Assembly (NCBI RefSeq): GCF_954871325.1
Contig: NC_088779.1
Coordinates: 1,319,121 to 1,383,120, forward strand
Source of the DNA: Gordionus sp. m RMFG-2023
Lineage: Eukaryota; Nematomorpha; Gordioida; Chordodea; Parachordodidae
Length of the DNA stretch: 64,000 nt
Direction of reading: 5' to 3'
A model generated the notes under the pieces. The model had not been told where the DNA came from. It saw nothing but the letters and a program-made list of their open reading frames with translations, and made no database searches. Shown piece by piece: positions 26,218 to 37,984 of this stretch; position 1 is the first letter of the stretch, and each line of letters opens with the position of its first letter. The position numbers and the translations under genes are program-made.

Positions 26218-27799
26218 TAAATATGGCTAAAAACAACATAGATTTTGCTGGATTTTCTATCGGATTAATGATTAACGCACTTAACCGACTATGTCACAGA
26301 CGATTTTGAAAACATCAATTTTTTTAATATTTTTCTTAAAATAAACATATGACGTTTCTGACATCTGCTTAGTAATTTACGAAAATCATGAAAAAACAGG
26401 AAAAATTTTGTTATTTGTTAATCATAGCACTTAGAACATTCAAATAATTAAAATTAGTGTATCGTTATTTGTTATAAATTTTAATTTTTTTTTTAATGTA
26501 ATCAAGATAATTTTTAATTTATAAGTTAAATATAGATGGGTTACGATTAACTACCCAAAATATCTTACTTTACTTTATAAAAATTTATATATTTTAATAT
26601 TATATAGAATATCCCCAAATGAGTAGATATTAATCAATCTAATTATCTAATTTTAAATTGTTATATCATTTTCTTAATATATTTTTTGTAAAACATATAT
26701 TTATTATTATATTTACAAAAAAATTCTAAGTAGAGCTTGGCACCAAACTCAAAGCTTTGAGCAGAGTTAGTTTTACCATTTTTTTCTAAACTGAGAAAAA
26801 ACCCAAATTGACTTAACTCCGTGTGTTCCAAACCGATGATTACTCTAATTTAAATTTACTAAGGATATATTGGAAGATATTCTGAGTTAATTAGATTTAT
26901 TGTATTGATGAATAAAATATAATTAGAATTTAGGACCAATTTTTTATTTATTTATGTATCATGTGTAATTAGTTTTTATAACGGTTAATAAAATACACCG
27001 TTTTCAGTTTTTCTACTCAGATTATCATTATTATTGTATATTTGCTGAAATTGATTACTGTTAATATAATTTGTATCTTTACGTGCCTATGATATCTATG
27101 GTTATCATAAATTGGTTCATTAATACATTTAATATCCACAATTAATAACATTGTTATTCATGACTGACGTGAGTTAGTGGTAAGTATGATTTTTAATTTC
27201 ATCATTTCCTGATGTAGGTTTCTTACGGTAATTATGGTGTCCCAAATTAATTATTTAGAATAATGATAATTATTGTTTATTTGGGTTTAGGGCTGTAGTT
27301 AGAACTTTTTACTTGGAGAATATGACGCTGGGGGCCGAACATTTAGATAAATGATTATCCTGGTTTTATTTCTGGGAATTGATAATACCTAAGCTCATCT
27401 TTAAAATAGGATTATTTGAAATCAAAATTCACTTCAAATTCATAAGCAATATGCCAAAAAAATTAAAAATGTAAAATTTAGGTTTAGATGGAATGTGGAG
27501 AAAATTAGGATTGTAAATTAGGCCTATATTATTTATTTCAATTATAAAGATGAATTTTGGAATTTTTATTAGTTATTAAGAATTTCTTTTTATATGTAAC
27601 TAATTTTTTTTCAATGTGTTTATCATTTAGAATGTATATTTACGGCTTTTCTTTCTTATTTAACGTTATAAACTACATACACATAGCTTTTTATCTCTTA
27701 TTTTATTGATTAACTGATTTCTCAAGTTCATAGTATCATCGTACTACTTTGAATTCATATTTCTGCATTATCTCTTTCAACAATCTATATTTTCTCTAG

Positions 27800-29290
27800 G
27801 CCGTTTGCATTCTGATTTGAAATTTACATATGCACTATTTTCCTCTCAATTTTTTTCATAAAGACCATTATGTCATATTTTATTTGCAACAATATTTTGG
27901 AAGGTCTAACATATTTGCTTTGTGAGATTGTATGCATATCTAGATGTGTTAGGTCTTCCTTGAAGATGATTATGAAATTGTCGAAATTTTGATAACAGAA
28001 GCTAACTTGGGTAAATTTTGATTTTGTGGGGTTGTGAATGATAACAACGGTCCATCCCATTTCCTTGATAATGTCTAAGATCTTATATATTTCCAATTGA
28101 GATCCACTAATAATTCTTTAGTTTATATACTAGATGTGAAGTGAGTGAGCATTCGAAATTAATGGTTTGGATAATCTTATGGATTGCGAGAAGAAATAAA
28201 AAGAGTCCTACTAGATCACTTTTTTTGATGTTATCGGTTGAGAGTAATCATTGAGAGTTGTTGCAAAATTGATGGTAAGAAATTTGGTGTAGCATGTGAA
28301 TGATGTACTCACTGAATGCAAAATAAGTTACGGGAGAGGATGTTGTAAACATTTACAAAATCAATAGATTTCTCTCCTAGTGAAGACGTGTAATATATAG
28401 CCAGCCAATGACTCTGACTAATTGAAATGTGGTGAGTAGGTAAGAGATTTTATATTTAATTCTTTATTTATTTATTTTAGCGGCAAAAAAATCGAATGTT
28501 TAAATAATGGCTATATGGTCTGATATATTTTATCTTCTGCAAGGCAATATGCCTGGCTCCAAAATGAATGGTTGGGGGCAAAGAAAGGAACATCACCATA
28601 AGATTCGTTTGCACAAATCTGTGATTTGGACGTGAAATTTGGAGCTGAATAATAGAGAGTTGCTATCTTGAAGGGGTTAATCCAATAATGGCTGTGAGAT
28701 GAGTCTCGGTGGAAAGATATGTTAGCCTTCCTTATTTCGTCTGATTAAAATCGAAGCATAATTAAAATGAGATTGTTGAGTGAGTGTTAAAATGGAAGGA
28801 GGATGAGTTTTATGTATCTCCCATCTGAGTCTTCAGCTAACAAAACATAGTTTAAGGCTAATTTGAGACCACCTTTAATATTTATACACTCGATTTTCTT
28901 AAAAATAAATTTAGCTTTAAGCTCAATTGGAGGAGCTTTATTTTGTTATAAAAAAGATACCGCTAAATACTTGAAGATGGGAACAATGAAGATGGTATCT
29001 TTAATTTGTTAATAAATAGAAATTTAAGCCTCTTCATCTCATTGATAAAGTTTTGTAGTTTGTGGATTTGAGAAATACGTCTTAGAAATAGGTATTAAAA
29101 AGGTCAATTAAAGGGGGTTCTATGAATGTGCTGAGGAACGGGTAAGCGTTCTGAGAGGGTGAGCTGAAAGTCCCGAATGAGGCACCTGCTAATGATTTTT
29201 CCATAACTCTATATGCAGCATTATTTGGTAAATGTTTATGTTTCAGCCAGGAAGAGTAGATTATTGGTTCAAATAAGGTTGCCTTTGTTA
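27800..29290 (-). mobile_element. LINE copy B coding part, heavily decayed
   Basis: The minus strand carries a segment reading EIRKANISFHRDSS (about 28.72 kb), equal to the RT N-terminal segment of copy 0. It also carries a GDVPFFAPNHSFWSQAYC segment (about 28.57 kb), the post-active-site open frame at 27824-28096 (with KILDIIKEMGW), and an upstream EPPLID segment (about 29.1 kb). The active-site box is not recognisable. Stops and frame changes are frequent. It is a dead relative of copy 0. Confidence 0.65.
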
Positions 29291-30566
29291 TAATATCATA
29301 ACTCGGTCATGAAGCAAAAGCGTAAATCAAATAAATTAATCGAATAATTGGAGCGGCTACACTTAGGCATAATGAATTATGTGATAATGATGAATATTAA
29401 GCTGTAATCGAGAAGTGGGTTATAATTGATAAAAATACTAGCTAATGGATAACGCGAAATTAAATTAAATATGATGCAGATCAAACAATTAACATAAAAT
29501 CATGTTATTGGTAGACGAAATGAAAGCGTGAACTCGGCTTACTATCACAAGATAAGTTTTATTATATAGCGGGAATATATCAATATGTAGAGTGGCTTGA
29601 TAGTGAATAACTAGAAAAATGCTGCTAGATAAAAAATAAAAAATTCCGAAACAAAGCAAGCAGATATAATTGTGAATTATTAATATACGATAAATGGAAA
29701 TTTAATTTTTGGTAAACTAATTAAGCGAAATTTGGTCATTACTAAATCATAGACAATATGAATATAAAAATAAATTTAAATCGCAGTATAATTAACTGAG
29801 CGATGAAAAATTTGCGTTTTAAATTAACAGTTTTTATTTTAAATATAGGATTAATAAGTCAGTAAAACTAGACAATTGAAATAAAACAATAATACAATAT
29901 TAAAAAGAAGAATATAATACATTTTTTATAGTTTGTTTATTATTCTCGATCGAGGGTATAATGTATAAAATTAGATAAGTATATTATCGAGGAGTCTTTA
30001 ATACAATGTTTTTTAAATTTTAACCTATGTTTATTATAATTCTAACTTTATATTTTAAGAAAACTTTATGGATTTCTATAGTCCTTATGAGTGTAGAGGT
30101 ATTTTATTATATATTTTAATATTATATAAATATCCTAATTTTGAAATTACAAAAAACGTGTAAAACGAGATAACACAAAAAGATTTAAACCCATTTTAAT
30201 TTACATTCTCTAACATGCAGGTTGCGAAATAAGCCTTGAAACAGAGTTTATATTTAAGTTTATATTAAGGTGAATAGTTTTCGCATGTCATAAAATATCG
30301 TATGTGCTAATAGGAGGTTTTAAAAAAAAATATTTTAAAAATATAGACTTCAAAACATTTATAATAAAGAAATAAAACATTTATTTTTTTTAATATATAA
30401 TGTATTATTTTTATAATTTTACGATTTTTTGAGATACAATATACTATAACATATTCAAGACAAACGAAATTAATTTATATTTAAATTCCTTTAATAAATA
30501 TAAATTTTAGTATAATATTTCGGGTAATAGGAGCGTGGATAAATGTCATCTGAATTACTAGCCACA

Positions 30567-30579
30567 CCCCCCCCCCCCC
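30567..30579. repeat. Poly-C tract (13 C)
   Basis: Run of 13 C after GCCACA, in unit B at roughly the position where unit A has its 11-C tract, although the immediate flanks differ. Confidence 0.9.
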
Positions 30580-31081
30580 TCCCTTTAACTTATTATCTAT
30601 GACATTATTTTGTCTAAATATTTTACCAAATTTATATTTATTATTTCATGTACCCTATCTAAAATAATTTATATAATTAAATAATCTAATAAAAAATAAT
30701 ATTCAAATATGTCCCTTAGCACCCTCTAGAAATAATAGCAAATTCTTCATTTTTATTTCTATTACTCAATAAATTTTTTTTAGTAATTTCTTTCATTAAG
30801 CTATATTCACATAAAAAATATTTTTTATTAATCATCATATAAAGTATGATTAAGAAATAGGAAAATGACTTTTTCGAACAACGACTATGCCAAAATGTTA
30901 ACTGAATCACGTGTCGTTGAGTCCGATTTTATTTATACTATCCCCTCAAGTATCACCAATTTGTCTACAAAAAAATTATGACCCTTGCTGGATTCTCTAT
31001 CGGATTAGTGATCAATGCACTTACACCGACTATTTTATAAACGATATGTGAAAACATTATTTCCAATATATTTTTTTCTCT

Positions 31082-32158
31082 TTAGCTTTCACCTTTTCTG
31101 GTGGTAATCTCCTTCAACATCTCTCTCCACTTTATGTTATTCATACAATCTCTTTTATCTATTTTATACTTCTTTATATTGGCTCTAACTTTATGGCCCC
31201 ATTGAAGTTTTGGCCTTCCTCTTTTACGTTTGCCCATCACTTCCAAACTCTCAACTTTATTTCCTATGTAGTTCATAGGCCTTCTCATTGTGTGCCCATA
31301 CCACCTAAGTCTGTTTACCATTAACTTAGTCTTAATGGGCACTACCTTTAAACTACTTAGTATTCTTGTACTGCGCACTTTATCCTTTCTTGTTACCCCA
31401 GCAATCATCCTCACTATTGTGAAGCCTGCTGAAGTACCTGTTGTGCTACGGACCATTGTTGTATGTCCCATATACATATCCTGTATTATTCTTATATATT
31501 TTTCGTGAACATTTTTGTGGCGTAGCGCCCACCAGATAAGTTTTCTTGGGATTCTATCGAAGGCCTTTTCTAGATCGAGAAAGACCATGTGTAGCTTTTT
31601 GTTCTTTTCCCTGTATTTTTCACTCATTTGCCTAATTGCATGGATAGCATCGGTTGTTGATCTTCCAGGCATAAAGCCAAACTGTGTCTCTCCTATTTCG
31701 ATTATATCTCTTAATCTTTTTTCTATTATTTTTTCGTATAGTTTTAGACAGTGTGACATTAGTTTTATGCCCCTGTAATTTTGACAATTGTGTGGATCCC
31801 CTTTATTTTTGAAGATAGGAACTAGATAGCTCTGCCTCCATTTTTGGGGGACCTCTTCATTTCCAAGTATTTTATTGTACAGATTTGTGAGGAGATGTAT
31901 TCCATCATCTCCTAGTGCATTAAGGCTTTCTATTGGAATATCGTCTGGACCCCTAGCTTTGTTGTTTTTCATATGCTTGAGGCATGTGATTATTTCTTGT
32001 TCTGTTATAGGTTGTACAAGGTTTTGACAAGGGGAGTGTTCGTCGAGATGCAATATGTGGGAATTAAAGTTGAGAAGCTCCTGAAAATATTCTTTCCATC
32101 TATTCATTATTTCTTTTTCCTTTATTATCAATTTCCCATCTTTATTTTTGATTACTTT
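31082..32158 (-). mobile_element. RTE/BovB-like LINE, 5'-truncated, internally deleted
   Basis: An open minus-strand frame of 349 codons (ATG at 32131, stop at 31082) that continues upstream in frame as PKVIKNKDGKL to about 32158. It is an RTE-clade reverse transcriptase. In order it has an N-terminal EIMNRWKEYFQELLN segment (residues 7-21), a NYRGIKLMSH motif (118-127), QFGFMPGRSTTDAI (150-163) and palm motif A FLDLEKAFD with the first catalytic aspartate (184-192). At residues 239-240 (about 31414) it jumps from the AGFTI segment to MIAGVTRKDK. This joins it to the C-terminal tail LRWYGHTMRR (275-284), GKRKRGRPK (300-308) and a stop. In full-length relatives roughly 180 residues lie between, including the YADD active site, so this copy is dead despite its open frame. 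It is clearly younger than the neighbouring LINE copies. The 3' end is a short A-rich tail after TAA. Confidence 0.92.
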
Positions 32159-32159
32159 C

Positions 32160-32420
32160 GGAGCTCCGGGGTGGCCTAATGGGTAAGATGTAGGCTTGGA
32201 AACACGAGCATGAACAAGGACGCGGGTTCAATCCTGGTAAGAACCATAAAAACTTTCAAGTTTTTCTTCGATGACTGATGTGTAAAGACATATGGTATGA
32301 TGAATTTCGGAGCTTAGAGATGACACCCCGGTCACCGACAGGCCTGGACAGCCGGGTGCTAAGGATACCTGTCCAATAAACAAAATGAAGGACACAAATG
32401 AAAATATTAAATTTTTAATA
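32160..32420 (+). mobile_element. SINE, tRNA-derived, with intact A and B boxes
   Basis: The head GGGGTGGCCTAATGGGTAAG carries an A box TGGCCTAATGGG (32172-32183) and, about 41 bases on, a B box GGTTCAATCC (32225-32234). This is the internal pol III promoter of a tRNA-derived SINE. The body matches the SINE at 11.7 kb (GATGTGTAAAGACATAT, GGTCACCGACAGGC, GGACAGCCGGGTGCTA). The tail (CAATAAACAAAATGAAGG) fades into A/T-rich DNA, so the right end is uncertain. It abuts the 5' end of the RTE copy head to head at 32158-32160. The head folds poorly as a real tRNA and no tRNA gene is claimed. Confidence 0.85.
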
Positions 32421-33689
32421 AACAAAAAAATTAAAATAATTAATTAGAGCTTCCAAAGATTTTGCAATTTATACCCATCTTATTAATTATAATTTTTTTA
32501 TCATTTTTATAGTTATTATTCGTCTTGAAAATTAGTTGAAATAACAGAAAATAATTTTCAACTTATATTTTGATTAGTACATAAGCTATATGCATTAACA
32601 CACAATATTTTTAAATTGTGTAATGTTTTTTTTTGCTTTTTTTAACTTGTATTTCTGCAGTTCTAACTTTTTATCTGAAATATACTTTCGTACGAGTAGC
32701 AAAATATATTCGTTTATGATGACACATTTGTGCAAGTTATATCATCAATTTATAAATTAGTTGATTATATTTTTCAGCAAAATAAAACACAAATAATATA
32801 CCAATATTCTCATATATCAAAAATACTACTATTTTAACTGATTGTCTTTTAGTCAGTTTTGATGTGTTTGTTCTCACTTCATTAAAATTACAGATACATT
32901 TAATTCAATTTTAATATATGAAGATAAATTAGCTAATAAACAGAATTATGTTTAACCATTATTTTACATATTTTATAAAAGGTGCTGCTATAGTGCCAAA
33001 TTGTCAGTGTATATATTTATATAACCTATTTTGATGAATTAGTCATAGATTTCTTAATATAAAACCAAAAATATGCCATCCAGTAAATTTAATGCATTCA
33101 TAATTATTTACTATTAAATTATCAAACAGATTTATTTTTATTATTTAATCAAAAACTAAATATCCTATCATAGTTTCTCTATAAGAGGTAGAACTGCCAT
33201 AATAGAAAATATATTAGTTATAAATAATTTATAAAAAGATTTCATATCACACAAAATAAATTAACACTTTTTCCCTCATCACATATCTTATATAAAAATT
33301 TTATCTTGCAGCTCATTCGATAAAAATTTAGGCAAATCAATCAAAACAGAATGCGAGTAGATGAAGATAAAAATGCAACATTCAACAATAATCTAATAGT
33401 ATATGTTTCTGCATAAAGGCTAGATACCAATCATTAAATATATTTTGACAAACAAAATTTAGAATATAAATTTTCAACTATTTTCCTTTGACTAATAAAG
33501 GGATCTATTCCAATTATAACAAATAAATAATAAAGAAGATGGATTTCCTAATTTTATTTTTTAGTCACTGATTAAAGTGTGCCTAGTTGAATTATATGAA
33601 GGCTCATACTCCATATAATTACGTCAACAAGGATAGTAACCAACTTTGTAACCGAGTTATATAATTGTGGAACTACATCCTAGCTGTAT
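32421..33689. other. AT-rich stretch, nothing recognised
   Basis: No open frame, repeat landmark or RNA gene that I can support between the SINE and array unit C. Confidence 0.5.
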
Positions 33690-35415
33690 ATATGTATTTA
33701 GGAATGAGTATAGTAATGTATGAAGTAGAATATAAAAGGTCGTTCTTCCAAATATTTTTCTAAAATTCAAATAAGTTAATAATCTGATTAGAATACGTTG
33801 TGATTTGTATTTCAAATTCAGCATATTTATTCCTTATATTAAGCTATTCTGATTTTTAATTAATGAGTGTTAAACTAATAAATTCATAAATAACAAAATC
33901 TAAGATGGATTTTATTTATCAAATTTCTCTAACGTAATAAATTATTTTAATTTTAATACTTTATTTATTTTAAATAAAAATCAAACATATAATTTTTAAT
34001 TCATAAGTTAACTATAGATAGGTTAATTTTAAGTATCCGAAATATCTTACTTTGTTTTATTATAAATTTATATATTTCTATATTTATGAATAATAATATA
34101 TCTTTTTATATAGTCCATTTTGGTAGATACTAATAAATTTTATTTTCCAATTCTAAAATATTATATCCTTGTAATTGATACATTTTTTGAAGGGTATATA
34201 TTTATTATTAATATATATACAAAAATACTTTTGAGCAGGGTTTGGAACCAATATCTGAGCTCTGATCGGAGTTTGTGAGCCATTTTTTTCTAAACGGAGA
34301 ATAAATCCAAGCTGGTTCAACTCCGTGTGACCCCAAAGGGAACTTATTATAAATTAAATTTGGCGACGATATGTTGGAAGATATTCTGATTGAATGATTT
34401 TTAATATTGATGAATAAAATATAATTAGAATTCAGGACTAGTTTTTAATTTTTTTATTTGCATGTTTAATTTTTTTATATTATCTTTAATAAAATATATC
34501 GTTTTTTGTATTCTGCTGGATGAAACTATCGTTATTATTGTGTATATTTTTTATTTTAGACTATTTGCTGAGACTGATTTCTAGTCCAATCATAAAATTT
34601 GTATCTTTATCTGGCTTATGATATCCATGGTCATAATTTTAAATACGTTGGGTCATTATTATTTTATATTTACAATTTATAAAATTGATATTCATGACTG
34701 AGGGGAGTTTGTGGTTAGATATGGTTTTTCATTTCGATAATTTTCTTGTGTTACTTAAGGTAATTATGTTCCCATGTCAATCATTTAGATTAATGGTAAT
34801 TATTGTTAGGTTTAGGGCCGTATCTGGAACTTTTCACTTGGGAAATATGAGGTTGGGAGCTGAACATTTAAATAAATATGTACTTCAATCCTATTCTGGT
34901 TTTCGTTTTTAAGTATTAATAACAATTAGGCTCATCTTTAAAATGGTATTTGTTTGCAATTAAAATTCACTTATAAGAGGCAAAAGGTGCAAAAAAATCA
35001 ATTTTAAGATTTAAGTTTAGAGGAATAAGGAAAAAATATCTTCTATAAGATAGGCCCTGTTCAGGCAATATTAGTTATTTCAATTATAATGATTGGAATT
35101 TATTTATTATGAGTTCCATTTTATGTCGCAAATTTTTTTTCAATCCTATTTTTGAATGTACATTCTCGCGGCTTTTCATTCATATATATCGTTATATATC
35201 ATCACATTTTCCTAGCTTTTATCACATATTTCGTTGATTATCTGTTTTCTCAAGTTCACAGTCAGATTTACTGATTAAATTTTTTTCCTACAATCTATTT
35301 CTTCTAAGGTTTGTATTCTGCTTTTAAAACTAAAAAGGATAAATAGCCACTATTTTCTTCTCAATTTTCATTGCGATCATATGTCACAATTTATTTTCAA
35401 AAATATTTTGTAACC
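33690..35415 (-). repeat. Array unit C (3' side of the LINE unit only)
   Basis: Shares the left part of units A and B: GAAGTAGAATATAAAAGG (about 33.74 kb), GAGCAGGGTTTGGAACC and TTCTAAACGGAGA (34.23-34.30 kb), ATGAGGTTGGGAGCTGAACA (34847), then the CTACAATCTATTTCTTCT block. Similarity stops at about 35415, before the RT core is reached. A 75-residue plus-strand frame at 34685-34912 lies in the non-coding side of the unit and is not conserved in A or B. Confidence 0.7.
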
Positions 35416-35799
35416 AAATTGCATGAAAGATTGAATTATTATTAGGTTTAAGTAACATTTTTTATTAATCCTCTGCCTTACTAGCTAATTTAAAAAATAA
35501 ACTTTTAATATAACTACTAATCCTACACAACATTTGATTAAATCCTAAAAATCCAAATAGATCTGAGATTAATTTCAAAAAAATTTCTTAGCAGTATAAA
35601 ATCTTTTAAAACATGATTATTTATCGTCCCATTTAATATGATAGGCAATTATTTTTTAAATACATGCATAATATGTTACATTCTTAATTAAAAAATTTCT
35701 AAATGTATAATATTGATTTATTTTATGATTTATTATTTTTAGTGAAGTTTTATAAGGATTTAGGTAGATTTATTTATAAAAAATATTAAACTACAATTT

Positions 35800-37860
35800 A
35801 ATTGCATATTTATTATTATTAACAAAATAGTAAGGAAAGCCGGTATAATATAATTAAATTTATTCAAATTAATAAGAGAATTATGTAAAGAATTTACGAT
35901 ATTAAAGATTCCTTAATATATTTTGTATATCTCTTATGATATTTGAGATTAGTTAAAATTTATCGGGTTTAGGTTGTACAAATTATAAGTTTTAATTTTT
36001 TAAAGAATTGGATCTAAATAATACGATGGCACTATTATGGAACATGAAAACCATGTAAAAACTATACCTAATCCTAAACAAAACTAAGAAAAATGTTTTT
36101 TTTTTAAATGACAATAATATCTAACAAACCCGTTGATCTAAAACAAATCCTTGGGCTGACCATAATCTAACACTCCACCTTCTGTAAAATGTCTAACCAA
36201 AACCTTTGACAAAATTCTCAGCTTACCTCCTGTCTTAAACATTCTCCCATTTCATCAAGGCCATACAAAAAATTTAGCTTTCAGAACATTTTGTAAAAAA
36301 TTTTTTGAAATAATTTATAATCTCAATTTACTCAATTCAGAAATTAGTCTAACCGTTTGTTCAAATATAGCAATGGCATCTTTATTATCTCTTCATACTT
36401 TGCTATTCCCATCCTTCCTCTCCGCTTATTAAATAAGGTACTATCAGCCTTATCTCACCAAATGATTACTTGTTAGGTCAAGCTTTAAATATGTAGTAGA
36501 ACCTCTTAATTAAAAAAACAAAACGGGCTACCTTAAGTCATATAGCTGCAATATAGCCCAACTTCATAGTTGCCTAGATTGCGAGATACCAATAATTGCT
36601 AAGGGCTGACAGGCATCAAACTGTATCAAATGCTAAGACCATGACAGTGCCATTCATAAATAAATAAACTCTACCGTTTATTTCTAAAAAAAGGAATGAA
36701 TTCTCACTATCTTAGAACCTCGTAATCCTGATGGCCAGAAAATTATCCCTGAGTTATATGTAAATCTCTTCTAGGATTTTACAGTTAACACCTTCCCCGT
36801 AAATGTTAAACCTTTTATTACATACTACTTATTAGTCACATAGTCTATTTTGTAGTCTAACTTATGTTGTATAGCATTCCTTTTATATAAAAATCATCTA
36901 TTTAAATAAAAATTCGTATGTTTAGATAAAAAGCCTTATATTTATTTTAATTGCGAGTATTTCAAATGCAACCTATAATTCAAAACTGACTATTTTTGCA
37001 GGCATTAATATTATTATATAAAATTTAATAAGAATAAAAGAATATCTATTTCTCCTTTTCTATTTAAAAAAATGTCTCAATTTTATATATTTAACGGTAT
37101 TCGTATGTATGTAATTAATAAGTTTGAAATTTGATTTTCTCTTCCTTTCATTTGAATCCATATTTTTGAATATAACGCCCTTAGATAATTATATTTCTAA
37201 TAGACGAAAAAAAAATAAAAATCCAAGAAACTTGCTAAAATTGTAGAGCGGTTTTATATATTTATTTTTTTTTAAATAAAAACCTTATAAAATATATTGG
37301 TCTTTCCAAAAAACTAGGTCTAGAAAAGCTAATATAAGATTATCTGTATAAAATATTTAATTAATTTCTGGAAATCAGTAAATATTCAAATTTATAACCA
37401 AAATTTAAAAGAAATAATAGATAAGCATGTAAAAACATTGATTATCTCATTTTCCCAAAATCGAAAATATATCCTATTATTTATTACTTTGATATATAGA
37501 TCTTTTATGCCCAACAAAAACAAGTACTTAACGATTATAAATTTTTAATTAGATTTGTCATTTTTATTTATTAGATTTATTCTGAAAATTATAAATTTTT
37601 TAATATATTGATTCGCTTGTATTATAAAATATATTTCAATAAAAATTTTTGTAGTTTTCTAAATTTAATAATTTGTGAAAGTTTTAAAATTTTATTGGAA
37701 ATTTTTGATATAATTTTAATATTTAATAACTATTAATAACACTTTTAAGAAATATTTCAACTATAATAATTTATTTTTAGATAACTCATTAATAGGTAAT
37801 TATCTATATTTTATTGTGTTTGAAGTGATAATTAAACTAAAAATTTAAAAATAAGATCAA
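35800..37860. repeat. Old duplication, copy P1
   Basis: Matches 37985-40020 (P2) in order. Shared landmarks include AAATTAATAAGAGAATTATG, CAACACTCCACC-type text near 36.17 kb with CTTCTGTAAAATGTCTA, CATTCATAAATAAATAAACTCTACCG (about 36.65 kb), GACGAAAA (about 37.2 kb), and AATAGATAAGCATGTAAAAA (about 37.42 kb). By eye it is considerably diverged, so the duplication is old. No shared open frame; function unknown. Confidence 0.7.
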
Positions 37861-37984
37861 TTTTCTAGTGAAGAATTTATAAACGCATTATATTATATCA
37901 GTTTTTGATGATAAAAATATAAGTTGAATGATATATGTGTAGTTTCATTATTCATTTGCACAAATAAAGATTTAAAATAGTTTA

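Larger units (their letters stand above)
21990..26500 (-). repeat. Array unit A (contains LINE copy A)
   Basis: Unit shared with B (26.5-31.08 kb) and, for its left part, with C (33.69-35.41 kb). Left landmarks are GAAGTAGAATATAATAGG (about 22.05 kb), GCAGGGCGTGGATC and TTCTAAACTGA (22.46-22.52 kb), and ATGACGCTGGGGGCC (23052). Right landmarks are those listed for copy 0. The distance from ATGACGCTGGGGGCC in A to that in B is about 4.27 kb. The unit is either a near full-length LINE lying in tandem or a segmental duplication that carries one. Confidence 0.7.
26500..31080 (-). repeat. Array unit B (contains LINE copy B)
   Basis: Follows unit A head to tail with the same landmarks: AGTAGAGCTTGGCACC (about 26.73 kb), ATGACGCTGGGGGCC (27322), CGATCGAGGG (about 29.95 kb) and TAGACTTCAAAACATTTATAAT (about 30.35 kb). 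Near its right end it shares GGATTCTCTATCGGATTAGTG with unit A (26.25 kb). Relative to A, B carries about 0.4 kb extra around a 13-C tract (30567-30579). The RTE element begins immediately after it. Confidence 0.7.

Noticed and set aside
31290-32179. Plus-strand open frames over the RTE element
   Set aside because: The minus strand encodes the RTE reverse transcriptase; plus frames have no recognisable content.
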